NCBI RefSeq assembly: GCF_900021165.1
Contig: NZ_FCOQ01000033.1
Span: 58,702 to 122,701 of the forward strand
DNA from: Paenibacillus phocaeensis
GTDB taxonomy: Bacteria; Bacillota; Bacilli; Paenibacillales; Paenibacillaceae
Length of the DNA stretch: 64,000 nucleotides
Reading direction: 5' to 3'
Below, piece after piece: positions 26,311 through 35,374 of this stretch. Both the position numbers and the translations under genes were made by a program. The stretch's first letter is position 1; the number at the start of each line of letters is the position of its first letter. A model generated the notes under the pieces. That model had not been told where the DNA came from and made no database searches. It saw nothing but the letters and a program-made list of their open reading frames with translations.

Positions 26311-27105
26311 TCAAACGATGCTTCGGACCAATCCCCCGTCGATCCGCAGCGAGGCCCCGTTGATCGCAGAAGACAGCGGGCTGCTGAGATAGGTGACGAA
26401 ATGGGCGATTTCCTCCGGCCGGATCAGGCGCTGGATGATCGAGGTCGGCCGGTTTTCGGCCATAAACTTCTTTTCCGCTTCTTCGATCGTCAACTGCTCG
26501 TTCGGGTAGAGCGTATTCAGCATCGTCTCAACCCCCTCCGTCAACGTCGAGCCGGGCATGACCGTATTAACCGTGACGGCGGTTCCTTTCGTCAGCTCGG
26601 CCAAACTGCGGGACAACGACAGTTGCATCGTTTTCGTGGCGCTATAATGCGCCATTTCCAGCGACGGCATGACCGCCGCTTCGCTGGCGATAAAGATGAC
26701 CCGGCCTGTTTGCTTCTCCAGCATCCGCTTCAAGTACCCGCGGGCCAACCGGACCCCGCTCATCACGTTGACTTCAAAGAACCTGAACCATTCATCGTCG
26801 GGAATGTCAAAATATTCGGCGGGTTCGAAAATGCCGAGATTGTTGATCAAAATGTCCAGGTCCGGATGTTCTTCCATCACCTTGCGGCAGCCTTCCTCCG
26901 TGCCGAGGTCGGCGGCCGCCGGCTTCAGAACGGCAGCCGGATGCTGCGCCCGGATTTCCGCAATCACCTGCTCGACCTTCTCCGCGCTCCGGCCGTTGAC
27001 GAGCACGGTCGCCCCTTCCGCCGCCAGCGAGGCGGCGATCGCTTTGCCGATGCCGGCCGTGGAACCGGTGACGAGCGCTATTTTCCCTTTCAATTGCAAA
27101 TCCAT
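26311..27105 (-). CDS. Short-chain dehydrogenase/reductase
   Basis: A 264-residue SDR oxidoreductase. It has the cofactor motif TGSTAGIG, the NN-G motif in DILINNLGIFEP, the catalytic serine in FIASEAAVMPS, YSATK as the active-site Tyr-Lys pair and the C-terminal INGASLRIDGGLVRSIV. ATG 27105 sits eight bases after GGAGG; the upstream in-frame TTG is too close to it. It resembles 3-oxoacyl-ACP-reductase-like SDRs of unknown substrate. It is convergent with the AraC remnant. Confidence 0.9.
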   Translation of the reverse strand: MDLQLKGKIALVTGSTAGIGKAIAASLAAEGATVLVNGRSAEKVEQVIAEIRAQHPAAVLKPAAADLGTEEGCRKVMEEHPDLDILINNLGIFEPAEYFDIPDDEWFRFFEVNVMSGVRLARGYLKRMLEKQTGRVIFIASEAAVMPSLEMAHYSATKTMQLSLSRSLAELTKGTAVTVNTVMPGSTLTEGVETMLNTLYPNEQLTIEEAEKKFMAENRPTSIIQRLIRPEEIAHFVTYLSSPLSSAINGASLRIDGGLVRSIV

Positions 27106-27248
27106 GTTCAATACCTCCTCGGAAGTTCTCCATCAGTTATGTTATTATGCACCTTGGGGCTCAAAACGAACAGTACGCACTTTAAAGTAACATAAGCACA
27201 TAGAAGTTCCTGACGTAAACCCATTTCTTTGTAAAAGGGGACAAAGGC

Positions 27249-27803
27249 ATGAAGCATTTAGCCAACAGCCTTACTCTAAGCCGAATGATCCTTTCACTGC
27301 TGCTGATTTTGATGATGAACCGACCGATCCTTTTTATTATCACCTATTGCCTGGCCGGACTAACCGATGTGTTGGACGGGCAGATTGCGCGCAAAACGAA
27401 TACGGCCAGCGAATTGGGGGCCAAGTTGGATTCGCTGGCCGATATGCTGATGTATGGCGTGATCGCTTCGGCGTTGATCATCTGGACGGGCGAAGGAATG
27501 AAGAGCGTATGGCCGTACCTGTGCATCGCCATCGCCATCCGAATCGCGGCGCTTCTCTTCGCCGCTTACCGCTATCGAACTTTAGCCATGATTCATACCC
27601 TGGGAAACAAGGCAACCGGACTAGTCGTATTTTTCGCTCCTTTGATGATATTTTCACCGCATTACGCCGCTTCGGCGTTTCGTATCGTATGTATCGTATC
27701 CAGTCTCGCCGCCGCGGAGGAACTATTAATCCATCTGACCTCTCGGGAGCTCGACTTGAACCGAAAAAGCTTCTTTAGGTCAAACCCTACTTCGCCCGAC
27801 TGA
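27249..27803 (+). CDS. CDP-alcohol phosphatidyltransferase family protein
   Basis: A 184-residue membrane enzyme with the complete family signature D-x2-DG-x2-AR-x8-G-x3-D-x3-D in DVLDGQIARKT...GAKLDSLAD (about residues 38-63). About five to six hydrophobic helices cover the rest. Family members join CDP-activated lipids to small alcohols such as glycerol-3-phosphate. The short C-terminus and the lack of phospholipid neighbours leave the alcohol acceptor open; PgsA-like is one possibility. Confidence 0.85.
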   Translation: MKHLANSLTLSRMILSLLLILMMNRPILFIITYCLAGLTDVLDGQIARKTNTASELGAKLDSLADMLMYGVIASALIIWTGEGMKSVWPYLCIAIAIRIAALLFAAYRYRTLAMIHTLGNKATGLVVFFAPLMIFSPHYAASAFRIVCIVSSLAAAEELLIHLTSRELDLNRKSFFRSNPTSPD

Positions 27804-27815
27804 CCTGACTCCTAC

Positions 27816-28225
27816 TCAGCCCATCCCTTCCGCCAGCGAAACCAGCTTGTTAACCGTCTTCCAATTGCGCACGGTGGCGGATGCGTCCAGCTTATGCATG
27901 TTGGCAGCCAGCTTGGAGTTCCGGACGCTGTCGGAGAACAGCAGATACACCTCCCTGCCAGCCGTGCGGAATTGCTCCTTCTCGTTCGCGTAGGGAGCAA
28001 AACGATCCAACGCTTCCGCCGAAGCCGATTCCGCCGCGGACACCTCCTCCGCCGTAAACGGGCAGCCTGCCGCCACGGCGCGCAGCTCTGACGCCGTTCT
28101 TAGCACGACCGGGACGTTCAGACCAAAATCCTGGCGGATGACCTGTTCCGCTTCAACTCCGCCATTTTGACGATATTTTTGCCGCCGACGTTAATGCCCC
28201 GCAGCAGCGCGATATGAATGGTCAT
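27816..28225 (-). pseudogene. DUF1697 family gene with internal deletion
   Basis: From ATG 28225 the minus strand reads MTIHIALLRGINVGGKNIVK, the conserved DUF1697 start, then after MAELK it goes out of frame. A second frame picks up at EQVIRQDFGLNVPVVLRTAS and continues to the normal C-terminal region with NWKTVNKLVSLA. The middle of the family domain, including the usual YIQSGNV segment (about 40-45 residues), is absent. A deletion plus frame change has destroyed the gene. Confidence 0.8.
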
Positions 28226-28827
28226 GGCCGTCCGATTCCCCGCTAGTTTTACAACTTACACTTAGTTAGCCCGCTTTAGCTCAATAATCAGAAACTAAGC
28301 ACTAGCGTTGCATTAAAGGTTTCAAGTTAAGCCAGCACCTTTTGGCGTTAGATCAACACTTGCCGTCCGGAAGCTTTGCACCATTATCCCATTTGATCAG
28401 GTAACAGGGAAACCGACAAGCCTCGGAGAAAGGGAAGAAAATATTGGGGGTTTAGACTGCAGCAAAATCACAGTATTTTCGTTTCAACTGCCTCTTGTCA
28501 TGGATCTCCACCCCGGTCTGCTGCACTTCTCCTAGCCCCCGACCTTTACTCCCTTAACGAAAGGGATAATCGTGCAAAGCAGCATGCAGAGACAACAAGA
28601 CTCGAACCCACTTCATCCGCCGAAAACCCGGCATATAGGCTTAACAGGAAGCCATGTATCGAAATAACTGGAAAAAGTCATGTTAATTTTAATTAAACTG
28701 GCAGATTTTCACTAGACAAGTATCTATTATCTCTTGAACCGAACCAATAGAAAAAAGCCCTATCCTAAGGATTAATTTCTTGCCTAAAGCCACAGGAGAT
28801 AACCTATCAGTCGATGACTATGGCAGT
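28226..28827. other. Gene-free spacer
   Basis: No convincing coding frame on either strand. Two copies of the interspersed GGGATAATSGTGCAAA element lie here, in opposite orientation, at 28375-28390 (minus) and 28564-28579 (plus). Otherwise nothing is recognised. Confidence 0.5.
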
Positions 28828-29380
28828 TCAAATGATAAACCTTCGATCCAGATTTTCCGTAAACGTCTTGAGGGTATTCGCCAGTTGATGCTCGTAATAC
28901 GGCAAATCTTTCAATACTTCCGCCCTGATTACGCGGACTTGGGTAAATTTATGTTTGTAAATTTGGTTATGATTTTCGATAAAATAACTGCGGCATCGCT
29001 GCACCCCGTAGTCCTCGACAGCATCCAAAAAAGCGGCCGTTCGTGATCCAACAAGCCACTGGAATAACTTTTGAGGATTTGGAAGAAATTCCGGTTTAAT
29101 AGGTAGAGCGTCTTCGTTAAAACAGGATGCTTCACGTTATATTTCCGAGCAGGTAAAACAGCCTGGTAAAATAAATCTTCAACCTGTCTTCCAGGTCGCT
29201 GCTGAAGGCAATTTCCTGATATTGATTTTGATCCACCACAAAAAAGCTGATGAAATGGGAATTTAAAAAGAGATTTTTATACTTGGAGAATAAGTCCCTT
29301 AAATAGAAATGATCCTGCTTATCGATCTCGTCAATCACGAGGATCAACTGATACCCCTCTTCTTTCGCCAGCCGCCTTTA
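28828..29380 (-). pseudogene. Degraded P-loop ATPase fragment
   Basis: The minus strand carries a broken ATPase. From 29380 it reads RLAKEEGYQLILVIDEIDKQDHFYLRDLF, a Walker-B-like strand with a sensor-type FVVDQNQ after it, stopping near 29132. Further frames continue with PEFLPNPQKLFQWLVGS and then YFIENHNQIYKHKFTQVRV, ending at 28828. At least two frame changes are needed. The upstream Walker A part is absent because the homology ends abruptly at about 29380. It is reminiscent of NACHT/STAND-like or transposition-accessory ATPases, but the family is not certain. Confidence 0.6.
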
Positions 29381-29385
29381 TAGGT

Positions 29386-29472
29386 CCGACAATCGATAGC
29401 GTCATGCGCATCCTGGCGGCGAATCCGGGCCTCGACCCGAGCAACCTGCAAATCGGGCAGGTCCTCTGCATC
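29386..29472 (+). pseudogene. LysM-domain fragment
   Basis: On the plus strand a single frame reads TIDSVMRILAANPGLDPSNL then QIGQVLCI, which is most of a LysM peptidoglycan-binding repeat. It has no start and runs into AT-rich non-coding sequence. It abuts the ATPase fragment on the other strand, marking a recombination junction near 29380. Confidence 0.65.
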
Positions 29473-29698
29473 TTTTTTGATATATATATGTATTTTTATA
29501 GAAACTTTACTGTTAATTATAGAAGATAAATACATTTTTGGGTATATTGTGAATAGGGCGATGTTTTTATTACCCTCTATCCCCAGTCAGCGCGTCCTCC
29601 ACTCTTTCCTGAAGGCGAGGTGAACGGGCTGTTTTTTGTCTATCGCTAAGGCACGTTTGTTTTTACTAGAATCACTCAAAAGGAGGATGAAATCGGCT

Positions 29699-32428
29699 AT
29701 GGGCAAATGGATGAAGAAAAGCGGAGCTTTGTCTTTCAGTTTTTTGTTAGCGCTTACAGGTTATTGGAGCTCTTTTGCTCCCGCCGCGAACGCGGCGGCA
29801 TCCGATTACAATTACGCCGAGGCGCTGCAAAAATCGATTTATTTCTACGAATCGCAGCGTTCCGGCGATCTCCCGGATAACAACCGCGTGGAATGGCGCG
29901 GCGACTCCGGGCTCCAGGACGGGGCGGATGTCCACCATGATCTGACGGGAGGATGGTACGATGCCGGGGACCACGTCAAATTCGGATTTCCCATGGCTTC
30001 GACCGCGACGATGCTCGCCTGGTCCGTTTATGAGTACAGGGAAGGATATGAACAGTCCGGCCAACTCGAAGAAATTTTGGACAACATCCGGTGGGCAACT
30101 GATTATTTCATGAAAGCCCACACGGCTCCAAACGAGCTGTACGGCCAGATTGGGAACGGCACCGCGGACCACAACTGGTGGGGTCCGGCGGAAGTCATGC
30201 CGATGCAGCGTCCGGCCTACAAAATCGACACCGCCCATCCCGGCTCCGATCTGGCCGGGGAGACGGCCGCCGCGCTTGCCGCTTCTTCGATTATTTTTCG
30301 GGACAGCGATTCGGCTTATGCGGACAAGCTGCTTCGGCATGCGAAGGAATTGTACGATTTTGCCGACCAATATCGCGGGAATTATTCCGACAGCATCACC
30401 GATGCCAAACAGTTCTACAACTCTTGGAGCGGATACGCAGATGAGCTAAGCTGGGGCGCCGTTTGGCTGTACTTGGCGACGAACGATCAAGCCTACCTCG
30501 ACAAAGCCGTCGCCGCCAGCAAGCTTTGGGGCACCAATCAACAAGGCGATTGGGACTATAAATGGACGCATGCCTGGGACGACAAGCATTACGGCGCGCA
30601 ATTGCTGCTGGCCCGGATCACCGGCGATGCCAAGTTCGTTCAGTCGACGGAACGAAACATGGAATTCTGGACGACCGGGGTTGCAGGAACGGGAGAACGC
30701 GTCACGTATACGCCGGGCGGTCTGGCCCATCTCGATCAATGGGGCGCGCTGCGTTATGCCGCCAACCAGGCGTTTCTCGCTTTTGTGTATTCCGATTGGG
30801 TGAGCGATCCCGCGAAGCAAAAAAACGCGCGTTCATTCGCCGAAAAGCAAATTTTGTACATGCTTGGCGACAACCCGCGGAACAGCAGCTACGTGATCGG
30901 ATTCGGCAACAATCCGCCGCAGCACCCGCATCACCGCACTTCCCACGGTTCCTGGGCCGACAGCCAAAACGTGCCGGAGAATCACCGCCACATCCTGTAC
31001 GGCGCACTCGTCGGTGGTCCTTCCAGTACCGATGCTTACACCGATTCCATCGGGGATTACGTCTCCAATGAAGTTGCGACCGACTATAACGCCGGCTTCA
31101 CCGGCGCTTTGGCCAAAATGATGATCCTGCACGGCCAGGGCCGGCAGCCTCTCCCCACGTTCCCCGCTCCGGAGACGCGCGAGGATGAAATGTTCGTCGA
31201 GGCTTCGGTCAATGCCAGCGGCAGCAATTTCGTGGAAATCCGCGCACTGCTGAACAACCGCTCCGGCTGGCCGGCGCGCGCCAGCGAAAATCTGTCCTTT
31301 CACTACTACCTGGATCTCAGCGAAGCGATCGAAGCCGGTTACGGTCCCGAGGACATTACCGTGACGGCTGGAGGCTACAATCAAGGAGCAACGGTATCCG
31401 AGCTGCGGCCGTATGATGCGAACAATCATATCTATTACACAACGATTGACTTTTCCGGGACGCGCATTTATCCCGGCGGCCAATCCGCTTTCCGCAAGGA
31501 AGTGCAGTTCCGCATCGCCGCGCCGCTGAACACGAACTTCTGGAACAACGCCAATGACTTCTCGTTCCAGGGCGTGGCCACAGGCGGAGCGGCTCCGGTG
31601 AAAACACCGTATATGCCGGTGTTCGACGCCGGGGTACTTGTATTTGGAGAATTTCCTGCCGGGGGCGGAAATCCGGGAGAACCGACGGTACCGGCGGCGC
31701 CACGGAACGTCAAGGCCGTGGCCGGCGACGGCACTGTGCAACTGTCCTGGAACGCAGTCAGCGGGGCCGAAGATTATGTGATCAAAAGATCGATAACCGG
31801 TGGCGGCCCTTACGAGACCGTCGGAACATCGGACGTACCGGGCTTCACCGACGCTGGGCTCGTTAACGATACGACGTATTATTACCTCGTTGCCGCTAGG
31901 AACAGCGTCGGGGAGAGCGTCTCTTCGGCTCAAGTCAGTGCCAAGCCGCACACGACCCCGATTCCGTCGGACAGCGATTTGAAGGTTCAGTATCGCACGA
32001 ATGACACGAACCCCGGCGACAATCAGATCCGGGCGCAATTCCGGATCGTCAACGATGGGGAGGAACGCGTGGACCTCAAGGATGTGAGGCTGCGTTATTA
32101 TTTTACGGTCGACGGCGACAAACCCCAGCAGTTCCATTGCGATTATGCGGCCATCGGCAGCGGCAATGTGAACGGCAGCTTCGCGAAGCTGGACGAGGGC
32201 TTGCCGGGGGCCGACTATTATCTGGAGGTATCCTTCGACCCCGGTGCGGGCAGTCTGGCCCCCGGCACGGACAGCGGAGAAATTCAGGTTCGCTTCAATA
32301 AGACGGACTGGTCGAATTACAGCGAATCGGACGACTTTTCTTATGATGGGACCAAAACTTCGTATGTCGATTGGGAGCGCGTTCCGGCGTATTTGAACGG
32401 CACACTGGTTTGGGGACTTGAACCTTAA
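29699..32428 (+). CDS. Secreted GH9 cellulase with CBM3c, fibronectin III and CBM3 modules
   Basis: A 909-residue secreted endoglucanase/cellulase. A signal peptide (1 to about 33, ending AANAAAS) precedes the GH9 catalytic domain (about 38-480): WYDAGDHVKFG with Asp88 and Asp91, DNPRNSSYVIGFG, and the general acid Glu458 in SNEVATDYNAGF. A CBM3c-type module (about 500-650) follows, then an Fn3 domain (about 661-745, PAAPRNVKAVAGDGTVQLSW) and a C-terminal CBM3 (about 760-909, LKVQYRTND...NQIRAQFRIVN). This four-module order is that of processive GH9 endoglucanases. ATG 29699 lies 12 bp after AAGGAGG; ATG 29687 touches that site and is unlikely. Confidence 0.95.
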   Translation: MGKWMKKSGALSFSFLLALTGYWSSFAPAANAAASDYNYAEALQKSIYFYESQRSGDLPDNNRVEWRGDSGLQDGADVHHDLTGGWYDAGDHVKFGFPMASTATMLAWSVYEYREGYEQSGQLEEILDNIRWATDYFMKAHTAPNELYGQIGNGTADHNWWGPAEVMPMQRPAYKIDTAHPGSDLAGETAAALAASSIIFRDSDSAYADKLLRHAKELYDFADQYRGNYSDSITDAKQFYNSWSGYADELSWGAVWLYLATNDQAYLDKAVAASKLWGTNQQGDWDYKWTHAWDDKHYGAQLLLARITGDAKFVQSTERNMEFWTTGVAGTGERVTYTPGGLAHLDQWGALRYAANQAFLAFVYSDWVSDPAKQKNARSFAEKQILYMLGDNPRNSSYVIGFGNNPPQHPHHRTSHGSWADSQNVPENHRHILYGALVGGPSSTDAYTDSIGDYVSNEVATDYNAGFTGALAKMMILHGQGRQPLPTFPAPETREDEMFVEASVNASGSNFVEIRALLNNRSGWPARASENLSFHYYLDLSEAIEAGYGPEDITVTAGGYNQGATVSELRPYDANNHIYYTTIDFSGTRIYPGGQSAFRKEVQFRIAAPLNTNFWNNANDFSFQGVATGGAAPVKTPYMPVFDAGVLVFGEFPAGGGNPGEPTVPAAPRNVKAVAGDGTVQLSWNAVSGAEDYVIKRSITGGGPYETVGTSDVPGFTDAGLVNDTTYYYLVAARNSVGESVSSAQVSAKPHTTPIPSDSDLKVQYRTNDTNPGDNQIRAQFRIVNDGEERVDLKDVRLRYYFTVDGDKPQQFHCDYAAIGSGNVNGSFAKLDEGLPGADYYLEVSFDPGAGSLAPGTDSGEIQVRFNKTDWSNYSESDDFSYDGTKTSYVDWERVPAYLNGTLVWGLEP

Positions 32429-32466
32429 GCGATATTCAAGAAATAGAGAGTTGTCCAAATTATCCA

Positions 32467-32496
32467 GGCCCGGCACTTTTTCTGCCGGGCCGTTTT
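32467..32496. terminator. Bidirectional terminator between the cellulase and the ABC operon
   Basis: A perfect 9-bp stem GGCCCGGCA / TGCCGGGCC with loop CTTTTTC, followed by GTTTT on the plus strand. It serves the cellulase and may also serve the convergent transporter genes. Confidence 0.85.
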
Positions 32497-32500
32497 CAAT

Positions 32501-33235
32501 TCACTTCAACGTCCGCTTCAAAAACTCCCGTGTCCGCTCCGTCTTCGGTTCATTGAAGATCTGCTCCGGCGTTCCCTCCTCGGCGATCACGCCCTGGTCC
32601 ATAAACACAACCCGGTCGGACACCTCCCGAGCGAACTCCATCTCATGGGTGACGACGATCATCGTCAGTCCGGAGAAGGCCAGCTCCTTCATCACCTTCA
32701 GCACCTCGCCCACCATCTCGGGGTCCAGCGCCGAGGTCGGCTCGTCGAACAGCAGCACGTCCGGGTCCATGGACAAGGCGCGGGCGATCGCCACCCGCTG
32801 CTTCTGTCCGCCGGAGAGCTGCTTCGGCTTGGCGTGAATATATTGCTCCATGCCAACATCCCGCAAGTATTTCATGGCGATCTCGGTGGCCGCTTCCTTG
32901 GAGCGCTTCAGCACCTTGACTTGGCCCACGACGCAGTTGCTGAGCGCGTCATGATTGTTGAACAGGTTAAACTGCTGAAAAACCATCCCCAAATGCCGGC
33001 GATACGACGAGACCTTGTGCGTATCCCCCAGGATATTGGTGCCGTTGTAGACAATCTCCCCGCCGCTTGGCTTCTCCAGCAGATTGATGCAGCGGAGCAG
33101 CGTCGATTTGCCGGATCCGGAGGAGCCGATGATGCTGACGACCTCCCCCTTGCTGACCGACAGATTGATATCCTTCAGCACCTCGTGGGTACCGAAAAAT
33201 TTGCTCAAATGCCGAATTTCGATGACCTTTTCCAT
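32501..33235 (-). CDS. Amino-acid ABC transporter ATP-binding protein (likely lysine)
   Basis: A 244-residue ATPase of the polar amino-acid uptake type (GlnQ/HisP-like): Walker A GSSGSGKST, LSGGQKQRVAIARAL, Walker B VLLFDEPTSALDPEMV and switch VVTHEMEFAREV. ATG 33235 is preferred over the GTG six bases upstream because AGGAG sits seven bases before it. It is the last gene of a binding protein-permease-ATPase operon whose leader is a lysine riboswitch, so lysine is the likely substrate. Confidence 0.93.
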   Translation of the reverse strand: MEKVIEIRHLSKFFGTHEVLKDINLSVSKGEVVSIIGSSGSGKSTLLRCINLLEKPSGGEIVYNGTNILGDTHKVSSYRRHLGMVFQQFNLFNNHDALSNCVVGQVKVLKRSKEAATEIAMKYLRDVGMEQYIHAKPKQLSGGQKQRVAIARALSMDPDVLLFDEPTSALDPEMVGEVLKVMKELAFSGLTMIVVTHEMEFAREVSDRVVFMDQGVIAEEGTPEQIFNEPKTERTREFLKRTLK

Positions 33236-33253
33236 CCTCACTCCTGCTTTCTG

Positions 33254-33967
33254 CTAGCGCTGCAGCGTATAACTTTCGGGGCCGTCCAGCCTCTTCTCGA
33301 TACGCTGTAAAATCTTCGTTACGGTCAACGTCATGACCAAATACAACAGGCTCGCGACAAAAAACGATTCGAAAAACCGGAAGTTGTTGCCGGCAATCGA
33401 TTTGGTCATGAAGAACAACTCCGATACAGAAATCACGTTCAATACCGAGGTATCTTTGATGTTGATAATAAACTGATTGCCCGTCGCCGGCAAAATATGG
33501 CGGATGACCTGCGGCAGCACCACATTCCGCATCGTCTGCCAATGCGTCATCCCGATGGCGTGGGCCGCTTCGAACTGCCCTTTGTCCACCGAATAAACGC
33601 CGCCCCGGACGATTTCGGCCATATAAGCTCCCGTATTGATCGAGACGATAAAGACAGCCGCAAACATCCGGTCCATATCGTAGTTGAACAGCATGGACGA
33701 GCCGTAGAAAATCGCCATCGCCTGAACGATCATCGGCGTGCCGCGGAAGCATTCGATGTACACGGTCAGCAGACCGTTGACAATCTTGAGCAGCCAGCGC
33801 TGAATTCCCCGTTCCGGGAGCGGAATCGTGCGGACCACGCCGGCCAGGAGACCGATGACCGCACCGATGATCGTACCGATCAGTGAGATGTACAAAGTGA
33901 CCGCCGCTCCGCGCAGAAACATCGGCCAGTTATCGGAGATAATTTGGATCATCCACTCGTAAGTCAT
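33254..33967 (-). CDS. Amino-acid ABC transporter permease (likely lysine)
   Basis: A 237-residue permease of the His/Glu/Gln/Arg/opine family, with about five helices, LYISLIGTIIGAVIGLLAG, the early IECFRGTPMIVQ motif, and the EAA-type coupling loop EAAHAIGMTHWQTMRNVVLPQ. ATG 33967 follows GGAGGAAAGCAA. It partners the flanking ATPase and binding-protein genes. Confidence 0.93.
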   Translation of the reverse strand: MTYEWMIQIISDNWPMFLRGAAVTLYISLIGTIIGAVIGLLAGVVRTIPLPERGIQRWLLKIVNGLLTVYIECFRGTPMIVQAMAIFYGSSMLFNYDMDRMFAAVFIVSINTGAYMAEIVRGGVYSVDKGQFEAAHAIGMTHWQTMRNVVLPQVIRHILPATGNQFIINIKDTSVLNVISVSELFFMTKSIAGNNFRFFESFFVASLLYLVMTLTVTKILQRIEKRLDGPESYTLQR

Positions 33968-34037
33968 TTGCTTTCCTCCCGCACCGCATAAAACCGACTG
34001 CAATCCCGCTGCAGCCGGCTTATGACAGATGCTTTAA

Positions 34038-34856
34038 TTAATTTGCCGCAGGTTGGTTCTTGATGGCGTCGTTCATGATCGCGGCCCGTTCATCTTCGGA
34101 AATGCCGGCCAGGATCTCGTTGATTTTCTCCGTCAGCTCGCTGCCTTTCTCCACTCCAACCGCGATAGCCGTGTCATCGTCCGAGGTGGTGAAGCCTTCC
34201 TCGAATTCGATGTACGCGAAATTCCCGTTGGCCGCCGCAGCGCTCACGCCTTCTGGAAGCTCCGAGACGTAGCCATCAATGGCCCCCGATTCCAGGGCGA
34301 CGCGCATCGCCGGGAAGTCGTCCATGGCCGGCTGCTTGTTGACACCGTTAATCTGGTCGATGACCGAGTAGTGGAACGTGTTCAGCTGGGCTGTGATTTT
34401 CGCGCCGCTGAAGTCCTGGATAGAAGTGGCGTTTTCATAGGAGCTGCCTTTTTTTACGACCATAACCAGGTTGGATTTATAGTAGTTATCCGAGAAATCG
34501 ATCGTCTTCTTACGCTCCTCCGTCGGGGACATCCCCGCGATGATGGCGTCGATCTTGCCGGACGTCAGCGCCGGAACCAGACCGTTCCATTCGGTCTTGA
34601 CGATGACCAGCTTCTTGCCGAGGCCGTCGGCGATTTTCTTGGCGATTTCCACGTCGTAGCCGCCTGCGTATTCCGCGCTGCCGTCAATCGGAACGCCGCC
34701 GTTCACATCTCCGCTTTGCGTCCAGTTAAACGGAGGATACCCCGCTTCAAGCCCTACCTTGAACGTATTATCGTCTTTGCTGCCGGAGCTGCACCCCGCG
34801 AGGATCAGAATCGCCGACAACAGCATCAGGATAGATAAGGACCAGGTTTTTCTCAT
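34038..34856 (-). CDS. Amino-acid ABC transporter substrate-binding lipoprotein (likely lysine)
   Basis: A 272-residue lipoprotein: lipobox LILAGCSSG with Cys22, then a family 3 solute-binding domain with VGLEAGYPPFNW, YAGGYDVEIAKKIADGLG, DAIIAGMSPTEERKKTIDFSDNYY and the late DDDTAIAVGVEKGSEL. These are the canonical amino-acid-binding features. Its leader carries a lysine riboswitch and terminator, which points to lysine over other polar amino acids. Confidence 0.93.
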   Translation of the reverse strand: MRKTWSLSILMLLSAILILAGCSSGSKDDNTFKVGLEAGYPPFNWTQSGDVNGGVPIDGSAEYAGGYDVEIAKKIADGLGKKLVIVKTEWNGLVPALTSGKIDAIIAGMSPTEERKKTIDFSDNYYKSNLVMVVKKGSSYENATSIQDFSGAKITAQLNTFHYSVIDQINGVNKQPAMDDFPAMRVALESGAIDGYVSELPEGVSAAAANGNFAYIEFEEGFTTSDDDTAIAVGVEKGSELTEKINEILAGISEDERAAIMNDAIKNQPAAN

Positions 34857-34898
34857 TTTTCTTCACGCTCCATATAGATTAATCGATGATCACAGAAA

Positions 34899-34935
34899 CA
34901 AAAAAACGGCTTCGGGTATACTCCGAGGCCGTTTG
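34899..34935 (-). terminator. Terminator of the lysine riboswitch expression platform
   Basis: On the minus strand ACGGCCTCGG pairs with CCGAAGCCGT (one G-U pair) around a seven-base loop and is followed by seven T residues. It lies between the aptamer and the start of the binding-protein gene at 34856, as expected for lysine-dependent premature termination. Confidence 0.85.
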
Positions 34936-34972
34936 CCGGGTTCATTTCCGTTCCGACACCCACTTTCCCCTC

Positions 34973-35155
34973 GACGAGATAGCACAACTTGATAGATCGG
35001 GTCATCCATCAAGACAGTCCTGCAGCTCTTAACTGCAGACCCAGCAGCGTACAGTGAGCCTGCACCCCGCTTCGGCGACATTTCCTTCTCCCCGACCTCT
35101 TCGCTTGCTCAAGCTCCGCCGGAAACTGTTAAATATCGCGCCTCTACCTCACCAT
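34973..35155 (-). ncRNA. Lysine riboswitch (L box)
   Basis: Read on the minus strand the leader has the conserved L-box blocks in order: GTGAGGTAGAGGCGCGA, GGAAATGTCGCCGAAG, CTGGGTCTGCAG...CTGCAGGACTGTC and GTGCTATCTCG. The spacing matches the five-helix lysine aptamer. The downstream terminator completes a transcriptional OFF switch, so the ABC operon should be expressed when lysine is scarce. Confidence 0.9.
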
Positions 35156-35285
35156 GAAGAACGTGAGGTCTGATTCAATTTGTTTGTAGGATACAATATG
35201 AACTCTATTCTGTCAAACTAACATAGGGTGGGAATGATAGGAAAGGTAGGGTTGGCCGCGTCTCCAGCCCCCAGCCTCCAGCCCG

Positions 35286-35341
35286 TTGACAAGGAAGGAA
35301 CCTTCGTTTATCATCTAATTACATTTATATCTAATTAGATA
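35286..35341 (+). promoter_or_regulatory. Promoter and palindromic operators of the DUF2087 gene
   Basis: TTGACA (35286-35291), 17 bp, TATCAT (35309-35314). Overlapping and just downstream are two ATCTAATTA copies 16 bp apart (35313 and 35329), the second within a perfect 14-bp palindrome TATCTAATTAGATA (35328-35341). The placement suggests repression by a dimeric regulator. Confidence 0.6.
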
Positions 35342-35374
35342 TTAGACTAATTTATTTCTGTTCAGGAGGGAACG

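Noticed and set aside
28780..29046. 88-codon plus-strand open frame in the remnant region
   Set aside because: It is antisense to the recognisable ATPase remnant and has no ribosome binding site.
30833..32476. 547-codon minus-strand open frame opposite the cellulase
   Set aside because: Antisense of the GH9/CBM3 gene; no motifs and no start context.
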